64,000 nt of DNA from Chrysogorgia sp. JL179-B06. Taxonomy: Eukaryota; Cnidaria; Anthozoa; Scleralcyonacea; Chrysogorgiidae. The notes under the pieces are model-generated. The model was not told the origin of the DNA. It did no database searches and saw only the letters and a list, made by a program, of their open reading frames with translations. The stretch is from positions 385,001 to 449,000 of the forward strand of contig JAYKKM010000153.1 of NCBI GenBank assembly GCA_035772405.1, given 5' to 3'. The position numbers and the translations under genes were made by a program. Of the stretch, positions 22,522 through 34,729 are shown in pieces. Every line of letters starts with the position of its first letter. Within the stretch, counting starts at the first letter, position 1.

Positions 22522-22845
22522 ATAATATCGTAAGAATCACATCCCTCATGCTTCAAATCACCATTGTATATTAATAAGAAGTATAATAGAGAATTTAAAC
22601 ATTTCTCTCTTACATTATATTTCTATATTATTGGTGTAAACTAGCTGTGGTATTATATGGTACATGTTAATTTAGTTTTGGGTAAGGGATGGAAGGAGGG
22701 ATGGAAGGAGCCGGGAGAAGGAGGAAGAAGAAAGGAGAAGTATGGATAGAAGTAGATAAGGTGTATGCAGGTTAAGACGTTTTCATGATTGGTTTTGAAA
22801 GAACTGATAGTGAAAGAATACTTTTTTAATTTACTTGTATTTTAG
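22522..22845. other. 3' flank of the PNP exon
   Basis: AT-rich, with a purine-rich block 'ggaaggagggatggaagga' near 22690-22740. No coding sequence is recognised. Confidence 0.6.
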
Positions 22846-22849
22846 AACG

Positions 22850-25170
22850 TTGAAGATCGTCATGTCACTATTTCAGTTCGAGTTTTTTTTATTATTCCTG
22901 GTGATTGCAGTTTTAGTTCAACTGTTCTTCTATCTTGCATAATGGAGTGAGGAAATCAACCAAAAAGCAATACAAGACAAGGTACTGTCAATTGTAACTT
23001 TCTTATTGCTAACAAAGACATGACTCCGTAGCCTACTTAATTACTTTTCTCTTAGAGCGTTCCAGTGATTTACATTGGTTATTATCATGGCCTTGCCTTT
23101 ACAACTTTTGGTATTGTAGCTTTAGGTTTGTATGTAATACTCAACTGTTTTCAAGTCATTCCCATTGGTGGGTGATTCTTGTTTTAGGTATGTAAGGTAT
23201 TCTGAACTGTGTTAACATTCTTATTGCTTTGAGATGAATACATAATTTACTTTTCCTTTAGAAATTTACAATGCACATTGATTCACATTGGTGTATATTA
23301 TCATGGCCTTATCTTTATTGGTCTTGGTGATTGTAGCTTTAGGTATGTAAGGTATTCTGAATTGTGTTAACATTTTTATTGCTTTGAGATGAATACATAA
23401 TTTACTTTTCCTTTACAAATTTACAATACAGAGATTCACATTGGTGTATATTATCATGGCCTTATCTTTATTAGTCTTGGTGATTGTAGCTTTAGGTATG
23501 TAATGTATTCTGAACTGTGTTAACATTCTTATTGCTTTGAGATGAATACATAATTTACTTTTCCTTCAGAAATTTACAATGTACAGAGATTCACATTGGT
23601 GTATATTATCATGGCCTTATCTTTATTTAGTCTTGGTGATTGTAGCTTTAGGTATGTAATGTATTCTGAACTGTGTTAACATTCTTATTGCTTTGAGATG
23701 AATACATAATTTACTTTTCCTTCAGAAATTTACAATGTACAGAGATTCACATTGGTGTATAATTATCATGGCCTTATCTTTATTAGTCTTGGTGATTGTA
23801 GCTTTAGGTATGTAAGGTATTCTGAACTGTGTTAACATTCTTATTGCTTTGAGATGAATACATAATTTACTTTTCCTTCACAAATTTACAATGTACAGAG
23901 ATTCACATTGGTGCATAATATTATCATGGCCTTATCTTTATTGGTCTTGGTGATTGTAGCTTTAGGTATGTAAGGTATTCTGAACTGTGTTAACATTCTT
24001 ATTGCTTTGAGATAAATACATAATTTACTTTTCCTTCAGAAATTTATAATGCACATGAGAGATTCACATTGGTGTATATTATCATGGCCTTATCTTTATT
24101 AGTCTTGGTGATTGTAGCTTTAGGTATGTAATGTATTCTGAACAGTGTTAACATTCTTATTGCTTTGAGATGAATACATAATTTACTTTTCCTTCACAAA
24201 TTTACAATGTACAGAGATTCACATTGGTGCATAATATTATCATGGCCTTATCTTTATTGGTCTTGGTGATTGTAGCTTTAGGTATGTAAGGTATTCTGAA
24301 CTGTGTTAACTGTCTTATTGCTTTGAGATGAATACATAATTTACTTTTCCTTCAGAAATTTACAATGCACAGAGATTCACATTGGTGTATATTATCATGG
24401 CCTTATCTTTATTGGTCTTGTTGATTGTAGCTTTAGGTATGTAAGTTATTCTGAACTGTGTTAACATTCTTATTGCTTTGAGATGAATACATAATTTACT
24501 TTTCCTTCAGAAATTTACAATATACAGAGATTCACATTGGTGTATAACCATGGCCTTGTCTTTATTGGTCTTGGTGATTGTAGCTTTAGGTATGTAAGGT
24601 ATTCTGAACTGTGTTAACATTCTTATTGCTTTGAGATGAATACATAATTTACTTTTCCTTTAGAAATTTACAATGCACAGAGATTCACATTGGTGTATAA
24701 TCATGGCCTTGTCTTTATTGGTCTTGGTGATTGTAGCTTTAGGTATGTAAGTTATTCTGAACTGTGTTAACATTCTTATTGCTTTGAGATGAATACATAA
24801 TTTACTTTTCCTTCAGAAATTTACAATATACAGAGATTCGCATTGGTGTATAACCATGGCCTTGTCTTTATTGGTCTTGGTGATTGTAGCTTTAGGTATG
24901 TAAGGTATTCTGAACTGTGTTAACATTCTTATTGCTTTGAGATGAATACATAATTTACTTTTCCTTTAGAAATTTACAATGCACAGAGATTCACATTGGT
25001 GTATAATCATGGCCTTGTCTTTATTGGTCTTGGTGATTGTAGCTTTAGGTATGTAAGTTATTCTGAACTGTGTTAACATTCTTATTGCTTTGAGATGAAC
25101 ATAATTTACTTTTCCTTTAGAAATTTACAATGCACAGAGATTCACATTGGTGTAAATTATCATGGCCTTA
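22850..25170 (+). repeat. 153-bp exon-like tandem array, left block (about 14 units)
   Basis: Each unit has 'ttacttttccttyag' (3' splice-site-like), a 79-84 nt cassette, and 'gtatgtaag' (5' splice-site-like), then a spacer with 'ctgaactgtgttaacattct'. Donor-like sites occur at 23340, 23496, 23651, 23807, 23966, 24121, 24280, 24437, 24590, 24743, 24896 and 25049. Two diverged units precede them. The first (22855-22945) has an open hydrophobic frame. Cassette lengths vary by non-multiples of three, which argues against conserved coding. The array resumes at 35621 after the large TIR element. Confidence 0.9.
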
Positions 25171-25189
25171 CCCATGTAAAAAAATACCC

Positions 25190-25640
25190 GGGATCCCGGG
25201 CGGGATACCTGGGATCCCAGGTGGGATACTCGGGATCCCGGGTGGGATACTCGGGATCCCGGGTGGGAGACCCGGGATCCCGGGTGGGAGACCCGGGATC
25301 CCGAGTGGGAGACCCGGGATCCCGGGTGGGAGACCCGGGATCCCGGGTGGGAGACCCGGGATCCCGGGTGGGAGACCCGGGATCCCGGGTGGGAGACCCG
25401 GGATCCCGGGTGGGAGACCCGGGATCGGGGATCCCGGGTGGGAGACCCGGGATCCCGGGTGGGAGACCCGGGATCCCGGGTGGGAGACCCGGGATCCCGG
25501 GTGGGAGACCCGGGATCCCGGTGGGATACTCGGGATCCCAGGTGGGAGACCCGGGATCCCAGGTGGGAGACCCGGGATCCCAGGTGGGAGACCCGGGATC
25601 CCAGGTGGGAGACCCGGGATCCCAGGTGGGATCCCAGGAA
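25190..25640. repeat. GC-rich minisatellite (about 21-bp unit), left end of TIR element
   Basis: About twenty copies of 'gggatcccgggtgggagacc' with variants, all containing the palindrome CCCGGGATCCCGGG. The open frames through it (GDPGSRV and GIPGGRP repeats) are repeat artefacts. Confidence 0.95.
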
Positions 25641-25833
25641 AAATACCGAAAAGCAACATTTAGCAAGATCCTGGGTGTGATACCTGAAATCCCAACTAAT
25701 TCAAGATGGAATTCTGGGTCCAATAAATCACAGGAAGCCAAATCAAACTATAACTATTAGTGTTAGTGTTATTGTATTATATTATATTATAATACTAAAG
25801 TAAATGGTTTGAACTAGGAGTATCATTAGATGT

Positions 25834-25999
25834 GTGAAGTTGATCATCCAGGTTGTTGTAGTCTTGAGAAAGACTGTTGTTGGTGACTGACGTTTCGACG
25901 GCCTCACCAGCGGTCATCGTCGATACGTTAGTCACCAACAATAGTCTTTCTCAAGACTACAACAACCTGGATGATCAATTTCACACATCTAATGATATT
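25834..25999. repeat. Perfect-stem palindrome (about 70-bp arms)
   Basis: 'atcatccaggttgttgtagt' through 'gttggtgactgacg' is followed after about 35 bp by its reverse complement 'cgttagtcaccaacaatagt' and 'caacaacctggatgatcaa'. The sequence is related to the Penelope-type repeats at 19260-20060 and 48290-49075. Confidence 0.9.
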
Positions 26000-26065
26000 A
26001 TTATATTATATTATATTATATTATATTATATTATATTATATTATATTATTATTATATTATATTAT
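25993..26065. repeat. (TTATA)n microsatellite
   Basis: About fourteen 'ttata' pentamers next to the palindrome. A shorter copy is at 26315-26345. Confidence 0.95.
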
Positions 26066-26921
26066 TATGTATTGTTTAATAAACGAGCAGCAGTGTTTTA
26101 TCTGATAAAACATGTGCTGCGAGTTTATTAAACGGCTTCAAACACGACCCATTTGATAAGTTCATTGGCGTAGTAATTTTGAAAATCAATGTTGTCTAAG
26201 CCGAGAAAATCAAAGATAAAGTTTATGTAAATCAGGACGAATCTTTATCACATTTAAAGACACGATACGGTAGTGATTTTCTTTTGTCTTTTCCTCATGA
26301 ATTATTAATGAGTGTTTGAATATATTATATTATATTATATTATTAGTACTCGTACCCAGACTCCACCCTCTGTTTGGAATCTATGACAAGTTGCGAGAAA
26401 ATCTGTTTTAAATACACTGTAAAAATAACTTACATGAAGAGTAGCTGTTGTCTTTGTTGCTTTTTGGTACCAATTTCAAATAATTTTGATAAATTTATGC
26501 GAGTTTCAAAACCCGGTCCTACGGCACTATAAATACATATTTAATTAACAATATTACTTTCAACATGATACCGCCACTTGGTGGTTCGAGGAACCGGTAT
26601 GCGAAAATCGCGCATCCACTTTTTGTATCTCCCTATTATCTCCCTCTCTGATCTTTCGTGAAGTTGCTGGCTCGAACGCTGATATGGCCTCATTTGCCAC
26701 AATGACATCCGGACTTGGCAGGGAAAGATTATGGCGCAACCAATCAGAACAGAGTTCTGAGTCAGGTGTGGTATTTAGTGTTCTGTGATTGGTTAACACT
26801 CGACACTTGATACGTTGCATGTGATCATGCTTTCAACTTTCAAGCATCGCGCTATATTCAAAACTGAAAACTGCGATCTGCACGTATATCTTTACCGAAC
26901 GAAAGAAGATTATTTGTGATA
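26066..26921. other. Interior of the TIR element, no gene recognised
   Basis: AT-rich sequence. A minus-strand 86-codon frame (26560-26820) has no domain I can name. Confidence 0.4.
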
Positions 26922-26964
26922 ATGGAACCTTCTAACAAAGGGAGAACTATTAGAAAACTGAAAG
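26922..26964 (+). CDS. Possible first coding exon (MEPSNKGRTIRKLK)
   Basis: ATG followed by 14 codons that end exactly at a consensus donor AAAG|GTAAGG (26964/26965). It lies inside the large TIR element, so it might be the start of an element-encoded or host gene, but no downstream exon was recognised. Short and speculative. Confidence 0.2.
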
Positions 26965-27339
26965 GTAAGGTTCAAAAGAAAGTTATTTTAAAATCCGTCA
27001 AGGCAATAGTGTGTTTTGCTAGTCCTTTGAAAGGTAATTAGAGTGAGTTAATATAGCATATTAATTCTGATCTATTTGTGAATTTGCGTTGCTTTGTAGA
27101 GCCAAAGGATTTATTGATTTTCTTTTTGAAAGATTACTCCGCCGTTACAGTTTCAAGAAACAAGGTTTTAGGAACTACTCAACAACTAAGTGGTTTGATT
27201 TGAAGGAAAATACCCATGGAAAGGTCTAATAATTAACCGGTGAGCCAAACACTTTCACGTGTCTATACAGTTTGTGATAATGAAGATTATATATTAGTGT
27301 ATATTTATCATTTATAAGACCCGAAGCGATGGGAATTCG

Positions 27340-27560
27340 ACGAAATATATATCATTCGTTCGAATGGCGTTCGAACACGGCTTGCTTGCTACACGGCTTG
27401 CTTGCTACTGCGTTCGATTGTTCGAAACTTCGAACGGCTTGCTACTAGCGTTCGAACGGCTTGCTACCAGCGTTCGAACGGCAGGCTACTAGCGTTCGAA
27501 CGGCTAGCTACTAGCGTTCGAACGGCTAGCTACTAGCGTTCGAACGTTTGTGAAAGTCGA
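27340..27560. repeat. Cluster of 'gttcgaacg' palindromes
   Basis: About ten copies of TTCGAAC with spacing near 24 bp, in tandem units such as 'tactagcgttcgaacggct'. Flanking sequence 'gaattcgacgaa' and 'gtcgacgaattcccc' is inverted around the cluster, so the whole may be a small fold-back repeat. Confidence 0.75.
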
Positions 27561-27999
27561 CGAATTCCCCGAGCGGAGGGTCTATAAATGATATATTATA
27601 CCGAAACAATATTGAATGCCGAATGCGAAACGTCTTGTTGTTCCTCCATTGTTGATGAGCTCGTATTTCGCGCGTGGCATTTGGTTTCGCGCGTGATACT
27701 CGAGTCGAATTCCCCAGTGGAGGGGGTTCTTAACAAGATTCCTTACAAGTAAATAATTAAATATTTAATTAGAGATTTTTTAATACCAGTGAAGTGAGTA
27801 TACCGGTATGGTAATACTATAGATATTTTTTCAGTCCTCTTGATGCAGAAAAATTCTGGTAAAAATGGTTTAAGTTGGTACTCAAAACATTTCTGTGTCA
27901 CTGGTATACTATGCCTTAGTTTATATCAGTACAGACTTTAAATTACCACCACTTATAATTAACGAAGCTTAAAAGTTGCTGAAGATATATATATATATA

Positions 28000-28275
28000 T
28001 GTTGAAAGGATTTATGGTGAAGGAAAATTTCGAGTGTTGGAATACATACATTTTAAGACCAAACCGGGACCATATGCGAAAAATGCAACTTCAAGGCCTT
28101 CCGGCTGGAATTGAACCTGCGATGCTAGTGCAGTGCTCTGACCACTGAGCTACGGAAGCCGTTGCCGAGAGCCTAGTCACGAGTTCTGTATATATATGGT
28201 GGTAATGCCAGGATAAGATTCTGGGTATATTATAGGTAATATTTGGCATTTCACTCGATCAAACTACATGAAAAT
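28000..28275 (-). mobile_element. tRNA-derived SINE-like repeat
   Basis: On the minus strand 28095-28160 gives TAGCTCAGTGG (box A) and GGTTCAATTCC (box B) with a closing 'ggcttccg...cggaagg' stem. Flanks 'aaggaaaatttcgagtgttg' and 'taatatttggcatttcactc' recur around the copies at 46690-47150. The repeated flanks indicate a dispersed repeat rather than a tRNA gene. Confidence 0.75.
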
Positions 28276-29040
28276 ATTTGACAACAGCAAATGATTGTAA
28301 AATTATTTCGGCAACATTGAATATTGATAACATAAGTTATGTACCATTGTATAATGTATAACCCAACCAGGCCCTAATTGTTAATAATAGTGCTTGACGT
28401 TGGAAAGAATATAATAATTAATTTTCCATTGCAAACATTGGTAATGGTGTATGCTAATACTGTAGAGTTAAACAGGTTAAACAGGTTTTTTGTCAAGAAA
28501 ATTATTAGATATTTTTAATAACAAAGCTACCTTTATTTTATCAGCTCATTAGTGCACTTATTTTGATTGGGGGACACAGAACAGACAGAAGACAAATGGC
28601 AAAGAAAGAAATTAAAAACTATTATTTCAATGAGACATTAATATAATGTATGATTGTTACTTAATAAACTGTAATTATTAGGTATACATGTATATCATAT
28701 ATTAACATGTTTAACATACTAAATTTTAACTATTAATGTATATATTTTAAAGTGTTTATTTCCAATACCGTAGCAAGTTAGTTAAATATTTATTTGAATG
28801 TATCATATATTTTGAACTAGTTTCCCAATTATTTTAAAAAAGTAGTTATAGTTTCATTATGAACTAATTAAACTATTTATTTTAAATAATTAGAGTTGAA
28901 ACTTAAAAGTTATATTTTGTCACAATTAATACAATATATATCTGTGCAGTTTAGGAAACCTTGTTTCCATGATCTACCTTTCTAAGAGTCCCAAGTGGAA
29001 TTCCCATATTCCCATATTCCACAAGGGATGACATTAATTT
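28276..29040. other. AT-rich interior sequence without genes
   Basis: No coding potential or clear repeats, apart from 'ttcccatattcccatattcc' just before the DIRS-like element. Confidence 0.55.
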
Positions 29041-29194
29041 AAATGTATTTTATTATATCATAATAAAAGAAGTTAACGTTTAACGGTGTCAGCGGTTTCT
29101 CTCATGCGGGTCCCGGGACTCCGGGTCCGTCGTTACCGTATATAAACACTGGCTCAAATGGCATTCGGCTTACTCACCGATCGTTCGCTACGTC
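29041..29194 (+). repeat. Split direct repeat A1 of first DIRS-like element
   Basis: 154 bp starting 'aaatgtattttattatatca'. Repeated at 34576-34729 with no difference seen. Confidence 0.9.
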
Positions 29195-29989
29195 GCTTAT
29201 GCCTCGGATATCATGTAATAGTCTTTCTTCCTTATCTCCTCTGGAGATTATGCCGATTTCAAACGAATGGCCGCTCCTTTCAACGGTGACTTCGCCTGTT
29301 TCAAACTTCGTCCTCGACCTTGACGAGTTCTTGGTTGGCGGACATTGCCGATGCAGCCTATTCGGTTACCAAAGACTTCTGTCACGTCGCTGCCAGCCTG
29401 TTTCGGCTGTGATTCCTTCGCTGGGGTGCCTCGTTGCTTGGCCAGCCGACGGTACCGAGTCGACCGTCGCCTACGTTTTTGCTTTCGCTCGATAGCTCAG
29501 CTCGCTTTACTTTTAGCCATCCGTCGCTATCGCATTTCCCGTTCGCCTCTACTGCCGGTTCTTCGTTCAATACAAGTCCCTGGCATTGGGCAGTCGACAT
29601 CGTCAGGTACGAACTTAAATTTCGTTCCACCACAGTTAATAGTTTACCTGTTCGCTCAGCCTCGAATCTCGTCGTTGATTCTCTCGGTTCGTTGTTGGAG
29701 TCTTTTTTCCCGTACCCCAATTTCCCGCGTTTGTGAGGCCGGGTTTTTCTTCCCACCAGTCTCGGGTTAGCTCAGGAATAGAAGGTAAAGTATAAAGACG
29801 TTCGGCTATCCTAAACGCGGATTTCGTCGGATTTGCCCAACCTTTTGGACGATCCGTTCGCCTTGTATGAGCCGTCGTTCTTGCTGTGGGAGAAGCGCGT
29901 AGTTTTGCCCCCTCGTCGCAAAATTATCCGATATCAATTTCGGGGATTGAGGCGTTCACCATTTTCTCGCCGCGGCTTGACTTCGCTAT

Positions 29990-30381
29990 AAACTGTTGAT
30001 TCTTGGTTGACATACGCTCGCACCTTTCGAAGGGACGCCGCTGCACGACGGTTGTTAACAGATCGGTCCAGGATGAACTCCGTTAACCGATTTGTTCACT
30101 TTATTTATATATTTTTTTCATACTTTGTCAGCCGGGAATCCCGGCATTGGGTCTGGTTCCTCATCTCCAGTCTCTGGGGAAAGACCATCGGTACCCTGTC
30201 GTCACCAACGCTGTGTCGCTCGTGGAACGCCGGTCGATGTTCCCCGCTTATTAGACAATGGCGGCACGCTTGCGAGGTTCCCATCGTTCGGTTTACCTTA
30301 GCGCCTCGTGGTGTTACCCCCCCCCCCCCACGGTTGTGTGTCAGCCCGGGGAGGGTATGTTCGTCTCGCTCTGTCGCATAA
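29990..30381 (+). pseudogene. Gag C-terminal remnant of first DIRS-like element
   Basis: Contains FRRDAAARRLLTDRSRMN and CRSWNAGRCSPLIRQWRH. These correspond to FRQDAAARGVIDWSHMN and CRSWNSGRCSALGHQCRYRH in the second element (40400-40650). The zinc-binding cysteines after the first pair are lost, and frames are shifted. Confidence 0.65.
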
Positions 30382-32700
30382 TAATTCGCGGTCATTCGCG
30401 TGCGGTTAGCCCTCCGTTTTTCAGTTCGCATCGTTTCGCACCGCTGTCAAGGGGGTGTTCGTCTCCTTCTGTCGCATAGTAATAATTCGCGGTCAGTCGC
30501 GTGCGGTTAGCCCTCCGTTTTTCAGTTCGCATCGTTTCGCCCCGCTGTAAAGGGGGGTGTTCGTCTCCGTCTGTCGCATAGTAATAATTCGCGGTCAGTC
30601 GCGTGCGGTTAGCCCTGGTACGTTTTTTCAGTTCGCATCGTTTCGCACTGCTGTAAGGGGGGTGTTCGTCTCCTTCTGTCGCATAGTAATAATTCGCGGT
30701 CAGTCGCGTGCGGTTAGCCCTGATCTGTTTTTCAGTTCGCATCGTTTCGCACCGCTGTCAGGGGGGTGTTCGTCTCCTTCTGTCGCATAGTAATAATTCG
30801 CGGTCAGTCGCGTGCGGTTAGCCCTGGTACGTTTTTCAGTTCGCATCGTTTCGCCCCGCTGTAAGGGGGGTGTTCGTCTCCGTCTGTCGCATAGTAATAA
30901 TTCGCGGTCAGTCGCGTGCGGTTAGCCCTGGTACGTTTTTTCAGTTCGCATCGTTTCGCACTGCTGTAAGGGGGGTGTTCGTCTCCTTCTGTCGCATAGT
31001 CATAATTCGCGGTCAGTCGCGTGCGGTTAGCCCTGGTCTGTTTTTCAGTTCGCATCGTTTCGCACCGCTGTCAGGGGGGTGTTCGTCTCCTTCTGTCGCA
31101 TAGTAATAATTCGCGGTCAGTCGCGTGCGGTTAGCCCTGGTACGTTTTTCAGTTCGCATCGTTTCGCACCGCTGTAAGGGGGGTGTTCGTCTCCTTCTGT
31201 CGCATAGTCATAATTCGCGGTCAGTCGCGTGCGGTTAGCCCTGGTACGTTTTTTTTTAGTTCGCATCGTTTCGCATCGCTGTAAGGGGGGTGTTCGTCTC
31301 CTTCTGTCGCATAGTAATAATTCGCGGTCAGTCGCGTGCGGTTAGCCCTCCGTTTTTTCCGTTCGCATCGTTTCGCACCGCTGTCAGGGGGTGTTCGTCT
31401 CCTTTTGTCGCATAGTAATAATTCGCGGTCAGTCGCGTGCGGTTAGCCCTGATACGTTTTTCAGTTCGCATCGTTTCGCACCGCTGTAAGGGGGGGTGTT
31501 CATCTCCCTCGCTGCCTCTACTCGTTACGTCTCATAATAATTAATAATTCGCGTGCGGTTAGCGGGTTCGCACCGCCTCGTCTCGCACCGCTGTCAGGGG
31601 GTGTTTGTCTCCTTCTGTCGCATAGTAATAATTCGCGGTCATTCGCGTGCGGTTAGCGCTCCGTATCGGTTCGCACCGCCTCGTTTCGCACCGCTGTTAA
31701 CGTCGGGAGACTCGTTACGTCGTAATAATAATAATTCGCAGTCATTCTGGTGCGGTTAGCGATCGGTTCGCACCGCTGTTCGGGGGGGGGGGTATTGTCC
31801 GTCTCATTCGCTTCATCTACCCCTTCCGTCGGGGAGGTTCGTTACGTCGCTTAATAATAATAATTCGCAGTCATTCGCGTGCGGTTAGCGATCGGTTCGC
31901 ACCGCTGTTCGGACGGGGGTATTGTTCTTCTCCTTCGCTGCCTCTACTCCTTACGTCGGGGAGGCTCGTTACGTCGCTTAGCGTTCGGTTCGCACCGCTG
32001 TTCGGGCGGGGTATTGTTCTTCTCCTTCGCTGCCTCTACTCCTTACGTCGGGGAGGCTCGTTACGTCGCTTAGCGTTCGGTTCGCACCGCTGTTCGGGCG
32101 GGGTATTGTGCTTCTCCTTCGCTGCCTCTACTCCTTAGTCGGATTGGCTCGGTACGTCGATTAACAATAATTCGCAGTCATACGCGTGCGGTTAGCGATC
32201 GGTTCGCACCGCTGTTCGGAGGGTATTGTTCGTCTCCTTCGCTGCCTCTACTCCTTACGTCGGAGGCTCGTTACGGCGCTTAATAATTCGCGGTCATTCG
32301 CGTGCGGTTTGGCGCTCCGTATCGGTTCGCATCGCTTCGTTTCGCCCGCTGTCAGGGGGTGTTCGTCTCCTTCGCTGCCGCTACTCCTTCCGTCGCGGGG
32401 AAGCTCGTTCCGTCGCGTAGTAATTATCGGTCATTCGCGTATGATTAGCATTGTTTCGCACCGCCTGGGGGGGGGGGGGGAGTATTCGCTGCCCATGCTT
32501 CTGACGTCGGGGAGGCTCGTTCCATCGCACGATAATTATCTGCTCATTCGCGTGCATTTAGTGTTTGGCATCGTTTGGCACCTTCGATAGGGGTGTTCGC
32601 CTCTTTCGCTGCCACCGCTCCCCCACATCCCAGTCTTTTCGCGCACGGTTAGCGAGTCGTAACGTATCGCACCGCTTACGGGGGGAGGCTGTTCTCGCTC
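30340..32700. repeat. About 105-bp satellite inside the DIRS-like element
   Basis: Eleven or so clean units of about 105 bp at 30340-31500 ('gtgttcgtctccttctgtcg', 'ttcgcggtcagtcgcgtgcg', 'ttcgcatcgtttcgcaccgc'). They are followed by degenerate longer units to about 32700 that keep 'gtgcggttagcg' and 'ggttcgcaccgctg'. Open frames across it are artefacts. Confidence 0.95.
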
Positions 32701-32799
32701 GTCGATAGTCCTGTCATCTCCTACTTCGCCCCTTTCCGTTGTAGGCCTACCGTTGGTCCTTCCGCTCGTAGCTCGGGTCACCCCTAAACTTTCGGGAAT

Positions 32800-33720
32800 T
32801 TCAGATGGGAGTTAGAGCGTCACCCGGACCGCGCACGCGTGATTTTTTGTCGTGGAGGGGATTCGAGATGGTCTTTGATTCGCATGCGGTGTGCCTTGTC
32901 TCGGCGAGGCGCAACTTGAAGTCGGCAATGCAAAATCCCGATATTATCGATGCATATTTGGCCAATGAAGTTTCAAAACCGTGTTTTTGGTCCCGTCGCT
33001 GTTCCGCCGGTAGCTGCTCTTCAATGTAGCCCGTTTGGTGTTATCCCCGAGAAGAACCAGCCTGGGAAATGGCGCCTCATTCTTGATCTGTTATCCCCCA
33101 GTGGCACAGTGTGATTGTTAGCATCCCTCGTGAGCTTTTCCCCCCTTCGTTATATTTCTGTCGATACGGCGATCACTGTCCTTATGTCATTAGGCCCAGG
33201 GGCCGTCCTGGCCAAGTTCGATGGGCATCAAGGAACGTTCCCATTCATTCGTCGGAACGTTACCTCTTAGATCTGCGATGGCGCAACCAATACTACGTTG
33301 ATCTGAATATTCCATTTGGGCTGCGGTCCGCCCCCTTTCTTTTTCGATTCCGTTGTCGCCTTGGTCGAATGGACCTTGCGCTACAACTACAGTACAATAA
33401 ACAGAAAACGGTTTTCTGTTCCACTACCATCGTTGTTGTTTTTTTGTCCCCCTAACGAGATCGCGCCCGGTGATTGACTCGCGGTCAATGTCGCCAAAGC
33501 CCGGTCGGTGTTCGGACGTTTAGGCCTCCCTCTCCGGGTCCCACCACGCGCCTTGGATATCGAGTTGGACTCGGTCCGTCAACTCGTGCGCCTTCCGTCG
33601 TGCAAATTTCTGGCTTTCCTCGAGTTGTTGCAACGCTGGGCCACGAAGCGTTGTTGCACCCGCGCCGAACTGGAATCGGTAATCGCCTCCCCGGCCGCTC
33701 CTTTGTTCGTCGGATGAACG
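32800..33720 (+). pseudogene. Reverse transcriptase remnant of first DIRS-like element
   Basis: Readable pieces in shifting frames are SARRNLKSAMQNPDIIDAYL, FGVIPEKNQPGKWRLILDL and LDIELDSVRQLVRLP. They are collinear with the second element's RT. The segment that should carry YLDDF has been replaced by unrelated codons, so catalysis is lost. Confidence 0.85.
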
Positions 33721-33879
33721 AACTTCTCAGCGCTTTCCGTTCCTCCCTCGCACCCCCTTCGTCTCAAAGTTGCCTTTCGCCGGGATTTGGCGTGGTGGTT
33801 AGAATTCTTTCCCGTCCTCGTTGCCGCCCACGTTTGGGGTTCGTTGAGCTCGCACCCGTGGTCCGTTCAATTCGTCCCG

Positions 33880-34318
33880 CCACTTGTCTTTGGCGGATGT
33901 TGAAGTATCTTCTGGTTCCATTCCGCCCGCATTTCTTCTACGTCTTATACTCCACAACCGACCCCGTTCAGGTCATGACGTCTGCCTAGTATTGGCTCTC
34001 CAACACTATCTGGCTTACCGCGGTCTATCAGCTGATCTCCTCACTCGTGCTGGCATCACTGGAAAGTACTCCAGTCAAAGTTTCCGCATTGGGGCAGCCG
34101 CGGAGGCAGGGTACCGGATCATTTCATTCAAGTCCTGGGTCGGTGGTCTAGCTCGGCTTATCGGGAATACGTTCGCACGTCACCAGCAACGATTCCGAGG
34201 GGTTGGAGTCAGTCTTGGGAGGCGGTTCCCAACGGAAACCTTTCTCCAACCCCCCGTGGTTGTAGCCTCACATTGGAGGAGGTTCCGTTGGTTGGGGGGT
34301 TGTGTGCCCTGTCGGTAG
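33880..34318 (+). pseudogene. Tyrosine recombinase C-terminal remnant
   Basis: LALQHYLAYRGLSAD, then YSSQSFRIGAAAEAG, match the second element's VALHSYLVRRGSAD and HSFRIGAATSAA. The Gln in place of His before SFRIG, and loss of the GRWSSxAYxRYI tyrosine motif, indicate inactivation. Confidence 0.75.
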
Positions 34319-34577
34319 AATTAGCATCGTGGCTCGGCGCTATCGACAGGATAGCTAACCTCGTCCACCCCTGGAGGCGAGATACCCTGGGGACGAGGTT
34401 GCGGGGTAGCTACTGACTCCATCCCCTCCGATCTGCAATACGCCAAAGTACCTAGATAATTCAATATGTGACGTTAGCGTGTGTCATTAACGTAACGTGA
34501 GCATTGTTAACTATTCATACAAGGAAGGGGTAACGTATTTGGTATTTACGATTATTGAACACCGTGTGGGTAGTTAA
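34274..34577 (+). repeat. Split direct repeat B1 of first DIRS-like element
   Basis: 304 bp beginning 'tggaggaggttccgttgg'. Repeated at 34935-35238. Confidence 0.9.
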
Positions 34578-34729
34578 ATGTATTTTATTATATCATAATA
34601 AAAGAAGTTAACGTTTAACGGTGTCAGCGGTTTCTCTCATGCGGGTCCCGGGACTCCGGGTCCGTCGTTACCGTATATAAACACTGGCTCAAATGGCATT
34701 CGGCTTACTCACCGATCGTTCGCTACGTC
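34576..34729 (+). repeat. Split direct repeat A2 of first DIRS-like element
   Basis: Second copy of 29041-29194, directly abutting B1. Confidence 0.9.

Noticed and set aside
25095..25760. Open frames of 160-220 codons with GSRVGDP / GIPGGRP repeats on both strands
   Set aside because: All arise from the GC-rich minisatellite; open in several frames at once, with no start context or domain.
28095..28165. Possible tRNA gene on minus strand
   Set aside because: Same sequence with repeat flanks occurs at 46735 and 46960; treated as SINE-like.
29199..29770. Several overlapping 98-141 codon frames
   Set aside because: They lie in the decayed Gag region of the first DIRS-like element, mutually overlapping on both strands, with no recognisable domain.
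30105..31103. Repeated 'RANRTRLTANYYYATEGDE' and 'FVSVCRIVIIRGQSRAVS' frames
   Set aside because: Translations of the 105-bp satellite in opposite strands.
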